Shown: in pieces, positions 31,275-45,373 of the stretch | Position numbering within the stretch: position 1 is the first letter of the stretch | How the letters are laid out: the number at the start of each line of letters is the position of its first letter | Origin: Bolinopsis microptera | Lineage: Eukaryota > Ctenophora > Tentaculata > Lobata > Bolinopsidae | Length of the DNA stretch: 64,000 nucleotides | Assembly (NCBI RefSeq): GCF_026151205.1 | Contig: NC_087080.1 | Location: forward strand, 3,079,096-3,143,095 | Direction: 5' to 3' | The notes under the pieces: model-generated | Databases searched by the model: none | Told to the model about the DNA's origin: nothing | What the model saw: the letters and a program-made list of their open reading frames with translations, nothing else | Translations under genes and position numbers: made by a program

Positions 31275-33437
31275 AGAAGTTTTTGAGGCTTTGAATTTTA
31301 GAAACACGTCTATAGGCATTAAGCCGGATAGGATGTCTAGGGTGATGTTAGGTGATTTCTGGAGACCGCCAGTGATGTACAGTGTTGCTATTTTCTGTAC
31401 GGAGTTTAGTAAGTTCCGTAGGTTTGCATTTTCACTGAGTCTGTGGATCCAGACGAAACAAGAGTAGCTGACGGTTGGGAGAACAACCTGCCTGTAGATC
31501 CATCTGGTTTTGCTTGGTGATAAGCCCCGAGTCTTGGATATATGGTTTTTGCACATGTGGAGAAGTTTGGTTGCCAGCTGGCATTTTGATTTGATGTGTG
31601 AGTCCCATCTAAGATGCTTGTCGAAAGTGACACCTAGGTATTTTACCTCGTCTGAGAATTCCAGCTTCTCTCCATCCAGAAGGACGGGTTTCATTGTATG
31701 TTTCTTTTTGAGAGCTGAGAAGATAATGACTTTTGTTTTGATTGTGCTGAGTTTCACTCCATTATCAATGCACCATTTGTTGATAATTTTGAGGTATCTG
31801 GTAGCTATGTCCCTCATGGTTACAGATAGATCGAAACCTTGGATTAGGATAGCCAAGTCGTCTGCAAAGGCTTGGATGAAGTCGTCGTCAAGTTGGTCCT
31901 TTGTTAGAAGGGTATTGAGAGTTAGGTTCCATAAAAGTGGAGATAGGATTCCGCCTTGTGGACATCCTTTATAGATTTTCTTGGTAATGGTTATGCCGTG
32001 TAGGGTGAGAATGATCGAGCGGTCCGTCAACATCTCTCTGATCCAACACGCGATCATGGGGGGTATTTTAGCCTTTATCAGAGCGTTGTAGATAGAGCTG
32101 AATTTGATATTATCGAAGGCTCCTTCAACGTCAAGGAATACGCCTAGGCCGTAGTGGCCATTCTGGATTGCGTCTTCTATCTTTCTTGTTAGTCTGTGGA
32201 TAGCTGCCTCTGTGCTTTTCTTTTTCCTAAAGCCAAATTGGTTTTTGGTTAGTTTATTGTCCACTCTCGTTTTTCGTTCCAAGTAGTCGAGAATAATTCT
32301 CTCCATGAGTTTCTGGATATTTGAGGTCAGGCTGATGATTCTGAACGCTCTCGGGTTAGAGTAGTCGTCTTTCCCATCTTTAGGAATAATTATGCCACAG
32401 CAGGTTTTCCAGCACGTTGGGCAGTGGGAATATATCATACAGCTTTTGAAGATGTGTTGAAGTGGTTCTTGGATCAGTTCCCAGGCTGATTTGATCATTG
32501 TGTTAGCAATGCTGTCCATTCCCGGGGCTTTGTTTAGTGGTATAGTTCTGATAACCCTGTCCATTCTTGATTTGTGGAATATATCATTGATTGTTGCTCT
32601 GTCGTTTTCTGAGTCAAATGGTTCAGACTTTGGATTTATTCGCTCTGAGTTGGAGTCAGATTGAAAGTGTACGGCTGCTAGTACATTTAGCGTTTCTTCG
32701 GAGTCCTCTGTGAAGCTTCCATCTGCCTTCTGCAGTACATTCAGTTGCTCCCAGGGCTGTGTCTTCTTTTTGGTGGTTTTGGCAAGGTTTTTAGAGTGAG
32801 AAATGTTGGAGCAGTACTCACGGTACGCTTCTCTGTCCTTGTCCTTAATCGCCTTATTATAAGCTTTCTCGGCCGCAGTCCATTCGGCTGACTTGGCATT
32901 CTTCTCCTCAGGGGTAGAGATCGATTTTTTAGAGTGGGCAGAGATGGACTTGTTTTTCGCTTTTTTTGTTGTGTGCTTAAGTACATTTAGTTCTTTTGAC
33001 CACGGGATTTTAGACTTGTGGACTATTTTGACCATAGGGCAAGATTCTTCCAGGGCCTCCATGAGAATCTGATTTATGTAGTTGACTGCCTTGTCGGTTT
33101 TATTCTTTCTCCATATGTAGGGTTTCGCTTTCATGCGTTTTTCTACTGCTTTCTTGTACTGTTCGGGGTCGAGTTCTTTCATGTTCCGGGTGAAGGATTC
33201 CCATCTATTGCCGAGGTCCACATTGAACGATATCATTTTGTGGTCGGAGAGGGAGCACTTCGTGGAGACGTTCCAGTTTGATATGAGGTTGCTCCCCTTT
33301 TTATTTGTCAATGAAATGTCAATGATGCTTTTATGACCCCTGCTATTCAGGAAGGTCGGGTTCTTTCCTTGATTGGCTACAGTAAGATTCAGACTGTCAA
33401 TCAATTGTGCTAGCAGAGTGCCTCTTCGGTCGTTTCT
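31275..33437 (-). pseudogene. LINE A ORF2, endonuclease C-terminus and reverse transcriptase
   Basis: About 720 uninterrupted codons. They start within the endonuclease (NPTFLNSRGHKSIIDISLTN, SDHKMISF). They then carry RT landmarks in order: LNKAPGMDSI, NQFGFRKKKSTEAAI, GVFLDVEGAFDNI (first Asp), GCPQGGILSPLLWNL, FADDLAILI (catalytic Asp pair) and VKYLGVTFDKHLRWDSHI. All RT catalytic residues are present. The frame runs to the LINE B insertion at TSIR. The N-terminal endonuclease is missing (5' truncation). Confidence 0.85.
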
Positions 33438-34043
33438 TTGAATGCATTGTTGTGCACGTCTCATCTCAGGTGTTCTCCAGTGACTGTCCTCCGGGGACTC
33501 AAGCAGCGCTGTAGTGTCGTTGTATCTAATAGCGCGACGGTCTCTTTCTCCTGTTTTAGTGTTTGCATAACAATGCGTACGAGCCTGTAATTAAGATAAC
33601 TTACATCTTTTCAGGTCGAAGAAACCACGGGAGAGATTCTGGACACTATCCAAATAGATAGTTCTAGCGAGTCAGACGCGACTCAGCTCCAAAGGAAGAA
33701 CCAGGGCCGTCCGGTCAATCAGATAGAGAGACAATTAGTCGTGAGACAGTGATTCAGCATGTGTTTTTTCAGTGATTTCTTTATTTATTTCTTTATTTAT
33801 TTATCTTTTTAGTCCATTGCTTGAGGTCCCCTTCTAGATCTATTTAGAATAAGTAATTTTTTTCTTGTACGGAGGGCCAGTAGTTGATAGTTCTGCATTC
33901 TTGGTGCTAACCTCAGTGGTATCTTCTTCGGTAATGACAGGGGGATTATGATACAACTTGAAAAAATATTTTTATCCATCCGTGGCTAATTATCCAATTC
34001 TGGACTAGCGTTTCGGTGTGTTCAAAAGCTTTCAGGCCCGCAC

Positions 34044-35068
34044 ATAAGTTGCCTGTCCTTTCACAACCCAATTACTATGAGCCTACTTTTACTTTGGACG
34101 ATCCTCGATCGAAATACTATTCGCAGTCAAGGACTTAAAGTCATACACCAAATAAGCATTATATTTTCATTGTCATATTCTGTAAAATGTGCTAAAATTA
34201 AATATCTTGTTTTATTTTTGAAGGATAGTTTGAATGAAATATTACGGATATTTAATTTTATGCAAGAAACGAATAAAAAAGTGTATTTTGACAGGAAGAT
34301 CATGACTTTTAAATATGATCATAAATCACATGGTACAATAACATGTTCAGTCTTAACTCTTAAGATAAATTTACAATTAATGGTTAAATGATTTCAACAA
34401 AGAGTGAATCCTTGATTTACCATCCTCCATTAACATCCTTATAAAATTGTTATACTTATTAATATTTCAGGGATTACATTTTCAATAAATTGATTTATCG
34501 ATGGAATTCGGGATTCTATACAAATTAGCCTTAATCGTTAATCGTTAAATTGAAAGTTTACTATATATATATATAGTATATTGATATATCAATCTAAATC
34601 ATACGATCATGCTTCATAAAATTTACAAAGTCACCAGGGATATGTAATATTAATATTATGCTAAACAATTTAATATATTGTTATGCCTAAAAAATTAAAC
34701 TGTATGAAAGCATTTCACTACAAATCTGAAAAATAACTTTTGATTTTAATTATCATTAAAAAATTAGCACGTTGGAATAGTCTTTCACGATATTTTAGTC
34801 AATGCGCTATGTAAACCATGTGATTGAAAATTGTTAATAATACCAATGGTTAAATCATACCAGATTTAGAATGATATTCTGTGCTAATCTAATATAAATT
34901 TTAGAATACCAAATATTTATTCTTACAATATGACATGTATTCTTACAACATGACATGAAAAAAAGAGTATTGTAAAGTTTTTTGTGTCCACTCAAAGTCA
35001 AATCACAGGAAAATAATCAGTTACCAAATTATGATGTTTTAATATTCGTTGATCCCTCTGATTAAATT
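34044..35068. other. intergenic, no gene seen
   Basis: Very AT-rich. A TA-rich palindrome lies at about 34,560-34,580. A plus-strand open frame at 34,077-34,391 has no recognisable domain and the composition of random AT-rich DNA. Confidence 0.4.
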
Positions 35069-36475
35069 CTAATGGCGATGTTTAAGAGTGATCATAATCT
35101 CTGTTGAGGGATGAGTCACCAGTCCATGTACAGCCTCTATCTTTTGCCCATCAACCAGACCGATCTCAAACTTCCTCACCATCGCTGCAATGCAAACTGC
35201 TGCCTCCATATTTGCAAATCTATTAGCGGGGCAGATCCTCTTGCCAACACCAAACGGCTGAAAAGCTGTTTTTGGCCTGTTTTTAATGTTTTCCGGACTA
35301 AATCTGTCTGGATCAAATTTGCTAGGCTCGGGAAAGTATTCAGGATTATGAAGGCTAACACCCAGAGCATGGACGATTGGAGTTCTGCCAGGAATAGGGT
35401 AACCTCCAAGTAGTATATCCTCATCAAGATATCGAGCTGCAAATGGAGCCAGCACAGAGCACCGGAGCGTCTCATCAGACACCTGCTTCAAATACACACA
35501 TTTGGAGATGGTGGACATGCTTATAGATTCATCCTTTTCACAATGTTCCAGTATTTCCACGTGAAGTCTATCTTGTACAGCACTATTACCAGCTAAGAAA
35601 TAGATGCCCCAAATCAAATAATTAGCGGTGGTATGGAATCCCCCGACAACATATGTTACTGCATCATCCAGAAGAGTTTCTTCATCTGCAGAGTGTCTGA
35701 TCAAGATATCAATAAACCTCTCGTTTTCCTCTCTTATCTCCAGCTTCTGCCTGATTTCAACAACTCCTTTTACAAAATCTTTTGCCCCCTTCAATGCTGT
35801 CTGGAGGTCCTCCTCTTCCTTGCTGCCTGGTTCTGGACATTTTCCTCCCAAGCTAGCCTCCATTGCCGACCAGTAAATGTTGTAATTATTTTGAAATTCA
35901 GTGATCTTTGAATCATCTGATACATAGCCAAATAATGTCATCAGATCAGCCTTCAGTGCGAATGTAGCCATATGGGTACAGAGTGCATGCTCTGTAACAC
36001 CTCTTTCCATATCTTTACAAAGCATATCCATAATTTCATTGATAACTGCATTGAACTCCCCCAAGTAACGAGTGATGGCTTTATGTGACATTGAACGATC
36101 ATACTCCCTCCTTTTGGCCTTCCCAGCATCCTTGTTTGTATACTGCAACGAATTTGGGCCAATGAGTGGTTCAAAGAATTTAAAAAGTATTGGTGGGCGG
36201 TCAAATACACTTTGCTGTTCTTTGAACATCTCTGGAGATGAAATGGATACAACTTTCTGGGTCCCAAACCAGAAAGATGTAATTTTTCCATACTTTCCAT
36301 GCAATCGAACTAAAAATTGATGTAAACTCCCTGCTTGACCCAAGTCCTCTAAATTTCCCATGTCTTTTGAACTAGGTTCCATTCCAGGAATTTCTTTTTC
36401 TTTTTTAGTCAAGAAGATCTTCTTCATGATGTAAGCCAGAAACAATCCAACGATGAATTGCAAATACAAATGCAT
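35069..36475 (-). CDS. CYP20-like cytochrome P450, intronless
   Basis: 468 residues from ATG at 36,473-36,475. An N-terminal membrane anchor (LYLQFIVGLFLAYIMKKIF) is followed by IPGMEPS and GSLHQFLVRLHGKYGKITSFW, which match the start of CYP20A1. Later come the helix-I region VTYVVGGFHTTANYLIWGIYF, the K-helix ETLR, FDPDRFSPEN, and the haem loop PFGVGKRICPANRF with its Cys ligand. The ending VDGQKIEAVHGLVTHP also parallels CYP20A1. CYP20 is an orphan microsomal P450 family; substrate unknown. This copy keeps a near-consensus haem motif, unlike vertebrate CYP20A1, which departs from it. The lack of introns is notable and may mean a retrocopy or lineage intron loss. The frame is intact, so it is probably functional. 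No polyadenylation signal stands out. Confidence 0.85.
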   Translation of the reverse strand: MHLYLQFIVGLFLAYIMKKIFLTKKEKEIPGMEPSSKDMGNLEDLGQAGSLHQFLVRLHGKYGKITSFWFGTQKVVSISSPEMFKEQQSVFDRPPILFKFFEPLIGPNSLQYTNKDAGKAKRREYDRSMSHKAITRYLGEFNAVINEIMDMLCKDMERGVTEHALCTHMATFALKADLMTLFGYVSDDSKITEFQNNYNIYWSAMEASLGGKCPEPGSKEEEDLQTALKGAKDFVKGVVEIRQKLEIREENERFIDILIRHSADEETLLDDAVTYVVGGFHTTANYLIWGIYFLAGNSAVQDRLHVEILEHCEKDESISMSTISKCVYLKQVSDETLRCSVLAPFAARYLDEDILLGGYPIPGRTPIVHALGVSLHNPEYFPEPSKFDPDRFSPENIKNRPKTAFQPFGVGKRICPANRFANMEAAVCIAAMVRKFEIGLVDGQKIEAVHGLVTHPSTEIMITLKHRH

Positions 36476-37900
36476 TGTGTTTCTCAATTAGCTATGGTAT
36501 GGGGAGAATCAAAGGTTAGGGTTGGTTTAATTATGATTCAGAAACGAACAGGAGCAAAAACAGGAACAAATCTCCTAACTTCTATAACAAAAAATAACCA
36601 TTCTTCTTCGGTGTCCTGATTGATAACAACTTTTTTATAAATTGCGTTACTCTGACTGTGAGGGATAATAAAGGCGAAAGCAAAACTGTTAATTCTAGGG
36701 ATATGTACCTCTGAACGAGCGTGCTAAATCACTCTACACTCAATCTCGATCTAGTTGAAACCAACTAGAATCGATGTATTTTCGGACGCTGATTCCGAAT
36801 CACCCCCATAACATAAGGTTGAAAACTTTGAAAATTTGGTCAAAATTCAGGATTTTCTTGCTGACATCAGCACTGCCCAAATTAAATCCCACTTGGCATT
36901 TCTAAACCCCCTCCACCTCGGTTGCTGACGTAATACGGTAATATAATTATGTGCACGTTCCTTAAATAAGGGATCACGTGTCATAAATTCAATCTAAACA
37001 TCATGAATAGAGGCAATAGGATTTCAGTACATTTACTGGATAATAATCTTCATCTAAACGAAAAAAAATTCGTACGAAAGTGAGAAGTGGTGGTCCAGAA
37101 TCCCAGTACTATACAGTACAGATGCCCAAACAATCGGAGAAGCGATTACTGCAACTGTTCGAAAAATTTATCGAACTTAATATCTTTACTTACCCAGGTT
37201 GTATTAAATTTCAAGATAATGCCAATGGTAACTTTAAAATGAGAGTAATACAAATTTCAGTCAAACACCGTTGTGTCCAAAAAGAAATTACCTCAACAGA
37301 AATAATTTTGTCGGCATGCAATGGCTTGAGAATTACTGTAACGCATTCCTTATTTTGTTGAATGAGGTTACGACATGATAAGTTTTAGAAATATGATCCT
37401 TTAGGCTCCATCTACTTAGGAAGTCCGGCAAATAGTGAGGGGGCTGGTTTCGGAATTTCGGAAAAATCCTGACAGGGGGAGGTTTCTGAAAATCCGGAAA
37501 TTTTGGCAGAATTAACGAAAAAGTTCCATTAATTTCAGCTCTTTAAATTTTATTAACAATGAATTTGAGTTGGTTTTATTTGTACTAAAATTTGGGAGAG
37601 TACGATTTACTAAGTAAATTTTAGTGAGAGCTGTTCCAGGGTGATACCCGTTCTATTCCTTGATCGCCGATTTATAGTGATCGTTGCTCCGTTTCATCTC
37701 CCCAAATATTCATGTCACGAAAGTTGTTTTTAAAATTTAGACAGATTCAAGTTATCCAACTGAAACAACAATTCGAGAAAAGTATAACCAATAACTTAAT
37801 GATTTTGAAATGGTGCAAACAAGGTGGTATTAGAAATTGTAAAAACGATAATTATTAAAAATATACAACATAATTCAATCATAGGTACATCGTACACTTC
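36476..37900. other. intergenic, no gene confirmed
   Basis: Holds the upstream region of the P450 gene. A plus-strand open frame at 37,080-37,361 lacks an ATG start and any family resemblance. From about 37,730 the sequence is shared with 41,240 onward and belongs to the actin duplication. Confidence 0.4.
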
Positions 37901-38004
37901 CAATCATTAATTACTAAAACAGACAAGACGTATTACCAAGTCCTAATCTCAGCCAGCAACTCAGGGAACAAAGAATGTTCCAGAACATAATCAGTCTCTC
38001 AAAC

Positions 38005-40300
<2,296 letters not shown>

Positions 40301-40339
40301 CGAAAAAAGATCGCCTCGATTTGCTGGCTCGCATTAAAG

Positions 40340-41240
40340 AAACATGTGACAACCGCGTGAGAATCACCTGATAACAATTAACTGTAGCCATTCGATGAGA
40401 CCAGAGCAGGTGGTCACACCACGTGACTAGTAGATCGCAGTATCAAGGATATAGAGGAAATTGCTTTATCAGCTCTCATTAACTGCCACAGCAGATTTGA
40501 CCATAAAAGGAGATGATCCGCCCCCGTCATTTGAATATTCCCCACAATCTTGTCGAGAATAATTGAGCGATGTTATCGCACTGACAGTTTCATGGTGCAG
40601 TTCTGTCATGAAAATTGATTCTGAAACATGATTACTGACTTGAGTTATATTTAGCACCTTGTAACCATGGCAACACATCATCATGGCTTCCAGCCCCACT
40701 ATTAACCTGGACTAATACTATACAATATAATAGGGCATACTCCTACACAGTTGACAATACATGTGTATTACAGGCTCTCCCAAATTAATCACATTCAACT
40801 AAACGGTGAGCAAGCTGGTTTCCTCCCAGGACATGAGACAATAATGATAATTATAGAGCGACGAGAGTGGAGTTGTGGGCAGGATCGTTTAGCGATTATA
40901 GTGTTACTATTAATAGATTACGCTATACACTCTTATCTTAAGAGGTTACCTGCATCTAATGGGTGCAGTACAACTTGTAGTCTGTCTAAATCGGTAATTA
41001 AATTGAACTATGCAGTTACTCAAGTGTTATTTAATTGGTGGTTAGTATCAAGGAAATGTAGTGAACCTAAAACTTTAAGAAAGAGGCGCTCATTATAACG
41101 CATTTCTTCAGCGAATCACTTTCACCGTCAGACGCTTTTTCACATTACAATTATAGTATGTTTCAATATAGGCTTATTCAAAAGTTTGGGTAATAGTTGA
41201 TACAACCTCTCCGTGCTCATAGATTTTTCATTTAGATAAA
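40340..41240. other. spacer between the two actin units
   Basis: No gene is supported. One more CACGTG lies at 40,420. Open frames at 40,469-40,699 (minus) and 40,751-41,098 (plus) show no domain. Confidence 0.45.
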
Positions 41241-41494
41241 TATTAAGGTTATTCAACTAAAACAACAAATTGAGAGATGAACAACTCGATGATTTTGAAA
41301 TGGTGGAAACAATGTAGAATTAGAAATTGTAAAAACGATAATTACTAAAAATATACAATAAAATTCAATCTTAGGTGCATCGTACACTTCAATCATTAAT
41401 TACTAAAACAAACAAGACGTAATACCAAGTCCTAATCTCAGCCAGCAACTCAGGGAACAAAAAATGTTCCAGAACATAATTAGTCTTCTTAAAC

Positions 41495-43389
<1,895 letters not shown>

Positions 43390-43450
43390 TTACCGGTAAG
43401 CAAAATCTGCGAGATCTAGGTAGAATTGTGGAGCAAGAATGATGGCTCTT

Positions 43451-43648
43451 TCTTTTATCACTGTACGCGTTGTAGTAGTGTAGACTCCTCCCGGCTAACC
43501 ACTGGCCACGACCTGCCCACGTGACCACTCCTTCAAGTCACGTGACCACTGCTTTTAGTCACGTGACTACTGCTTTCAGTCACGTGGTGCGCGCCACGCA
43601 AAATTCCCGGGAAAGATGGTCCTCAGATCGGTAGATTGCCTTGTAAGG
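43451..43648 (-). promoter_or_regulatory. actin B promoter: four phased CACGTG boxes, degenerate CArG
   Basis: CACGTG at 43,518, 43,539, 43,560 and 43,581, every 21 bp. A CArG-like CCTTGTAAGG (one G inside the A/T core) is at 43,639-43,648, at the place of the perfect box in copy A. A TATA-like TGATAAAAGA sits at 43,451-43,460 on the minus strand. Confidence 0.65.
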
Positions 43649-43699
43649 CGTTAAAAGATCACTTCGATATGCCAGCTCGCATTATCGAAACACCTGACC

Positions 43700-44290
43700 A
43701 CCGCGTGCGTATCACGTGACAACAATTACCAGTTACCATTCGAAGAGAGCACCATGACACGTGGGGTCTACCTCGTGACATGTTATTCTTTGTTCTTCTG
43801 TCAGCCCGGCCATATGCTAGCGATTTTTTCCCGATAAAGAAAAAGGCATGAATCAGTGCAATTTAGAAATTATGGACCCTTATTGTAGACCCGGATATAC
43901 ATTTGATTTAATATAGTTCTACATTAAAAATAATATATAATAGTTCATCCTGCAAGCTATTAAAAGGCTATAATGTATGAAATGTGTCAGCTATCCTTGT
44001 CTGATTATACCGTAAAAACCATGTAGGTAGTATATAAGTGAGCGATTGTAAGTCATGGTAGTGTGTAGGGCCAAGTCATTCAGGGGAGTAGGTCCCTAGT
44101 AGGGAGTCCCTACTAGGGACCATAGTCATTATAGTTACAGAGGACTGATAGGAGACGAACAGTCGACTCTCTTGAGAACATTGCAGACTATGAAACTGAT
44201 CGTTTATTGGTTTTTTAAAACGCTCTCCATGATGGAGTGGAATAATAATATCATCATCCATGGCCATAATCTATATCACATATAGTACTC
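43700..44290. other. intergenic, no gene seen
   Basis: Upstream flank of actin B. A short palindrome GGTCCCTAGTAGGGAGTCCC lies at 44,091-44,118. Confidence 0.4.
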
Positions 44291-44298
44291 TACTGTCT

Positions 44299-44392
44299 AC
44301 TATACTACTAGTACTAGACGAACTATACTACTAGTACTAGACGAACTATACTACTAGTACTAGACGAACTATACTATACTAGTACTAGACGA
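44299..44392. repeat. 23-bp minisatellite, four units
   Basis: Units of CTATACTACTAGTACTAGAC plus GAA, each with an ACTAGT palindrome; the last unit is slightly altered. Confidence 0.9.
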
Positions 44393-44541
44393 AATCCACG
44401 GCCTCCCCAGTATTATATAGAGAGTGGTCGAGACTTCTTAATCCAGTGAAAAAACTTCTAAAAAACTCCATGCCCTGTCCCTGAATGGAGGAGACAAATT
44501 GAGGTGGAGAAAAGATAGAATGTTCTCAGGCGTTGCATAAG

Positions 44542-44761
44542 CGGTCGCACACTCACAGGTCGCACTCACAGGTCGCACTCACAGGTCGCACTCACAGGTC
44601 GCACTCACAGGTCGCACTCACAGGTCGCACTCACAGGTCGCACTCACAGGTCGCACAGTCAGGTCGGACTCACAGCTGTCGCACTCACAGCTGTCGCACT
44701 CACAGGTCGCACTCACAGGTCGCACTCACAGGTCGCACTCACTGGTCGCACTCACTGGGTC
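44542..44761. repeat. 13-bp minisatellite (GGTCGCACTCACA)n
   Basis: About 16-17 units with a few variants (CAGTCAGGTCGG, CAGCTGTCGC, ACTGGTCGC). The open frame across it is a product of the repeat. Confidence 0.95.
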
Positions 44762-45040
44762 GTATGTGGAACAGGATATATACCAGCATGTTAGTTGTAA
44801 TGCTACTGCTAGTTGTAACTAAGTGCTTATTATTAGTATCGGAGGAAATGGTGCTGTGTTTGTCTTTACTTTATCAGGGGACAGGGTATCCTAAGCGATA
44901 ATTCATTCATCCCAGAGCTGTCTTAAATTGCTCCAATGATATATTTTATTGACAGAATAGAACATGATAATCTGACAATTTCAATTTTAGTATAGCAGTG
45001 AATTATGTGCAATACTTTCATGATATTATATTTGTATTTC

Positions 45041-45373
45041 ATATTTGACCAAAACCCATAATCATGGGTAGAGTGAACCGCTGCCAGTGTCTCTCTTTTC
45101 CAAACAAAAGGAAATGATATTAATTTGAGGAACCGTCCGCAAATGCAAATTGATACCGAGAATGAAATCGGTCGCTCGCTTTTCCCATTCATTCACGGCT
45201 TACGAATTGTAATAAAGCTTATTAAATGGGAAAAGCGAGCGACCGATTTCATTCTCGGTATCAATTTGCATTTGCGGACGGTTCCTCAAATTAATATCAT
45301 TTCCTTTTGTTTGGAAAAGAGAGACACTGGCAGCGGTTCACTCTACCCATGATTATGGGTTTTGGTCAAATAT
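45041..45373. repeat. perfect hairpin: 147-bp inverted arms with 39-bp loop
   Basis: Left arm 45,041-45,187 and right arm 45,227-45,373 are reverse complements with no mismatch that I could find; the loop is 45,188-45,226. There is no clear target-site duplication. A transcript would form a long perfect double-stranded RNA. Confidence 0.9.

Larger units (their letters stand above)
18865..33437 (-). mobile_element. LINE A: jockey/I-like non-LTR retrotransposon with RNase H, 5' truncated, hosting two nested elements
   Basis: On the minus strand the element runs from about 33,437 (inside the endonuclease) to a poly(A) at 18,887-18,865. Without the nested insertions it is about 4 kb. Order: endonuclease C-terminus, RT, RNase H, a CxxC-H-C knuckle, then about 680 bp of 3' UTR. 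It is interrupted by 30,070-31,268 (ORF1-only LINE) and 20,108-29,517 (LTR retroelement). Both interruptions are clean, and the reading frame is continuous when the inserted DNA and one target-site copy are ignored. Confidence 0.9.
18716..34043 (+). repeat. coiled-coil repeat copy split by LINE insertion (18,716-18,864 and 33,438-34,043)
   Basis: The left piece matches the intron after exon 2 of the 14-kb copy (AGTGATCCATAAGCATCTG...GATGAAGTTG). The right piece resumes with CTTTGAATG..TTGTTGTGCACG, exactly where the 14-kb copy continues. The right piece keeps an exon-3 homologue at about 33,615-33,752 (VEETTGEILDTIQID...), two codon blocks longer than in the 14-kb copy. The 14.6 kb between them is the inserted LINE with its own insertions. 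Confidence 0.85.

Noticed and set aside
34077-34391. 104-codon plus-strand frame
   Set aside because: AT-rich, no domain and no conserved neighbour; typical chance frame.
44533-44901. 122-codon frame with HRSHSQVALTGRT repeats
   Set aside because: Product of the 13-bp minisatellite.
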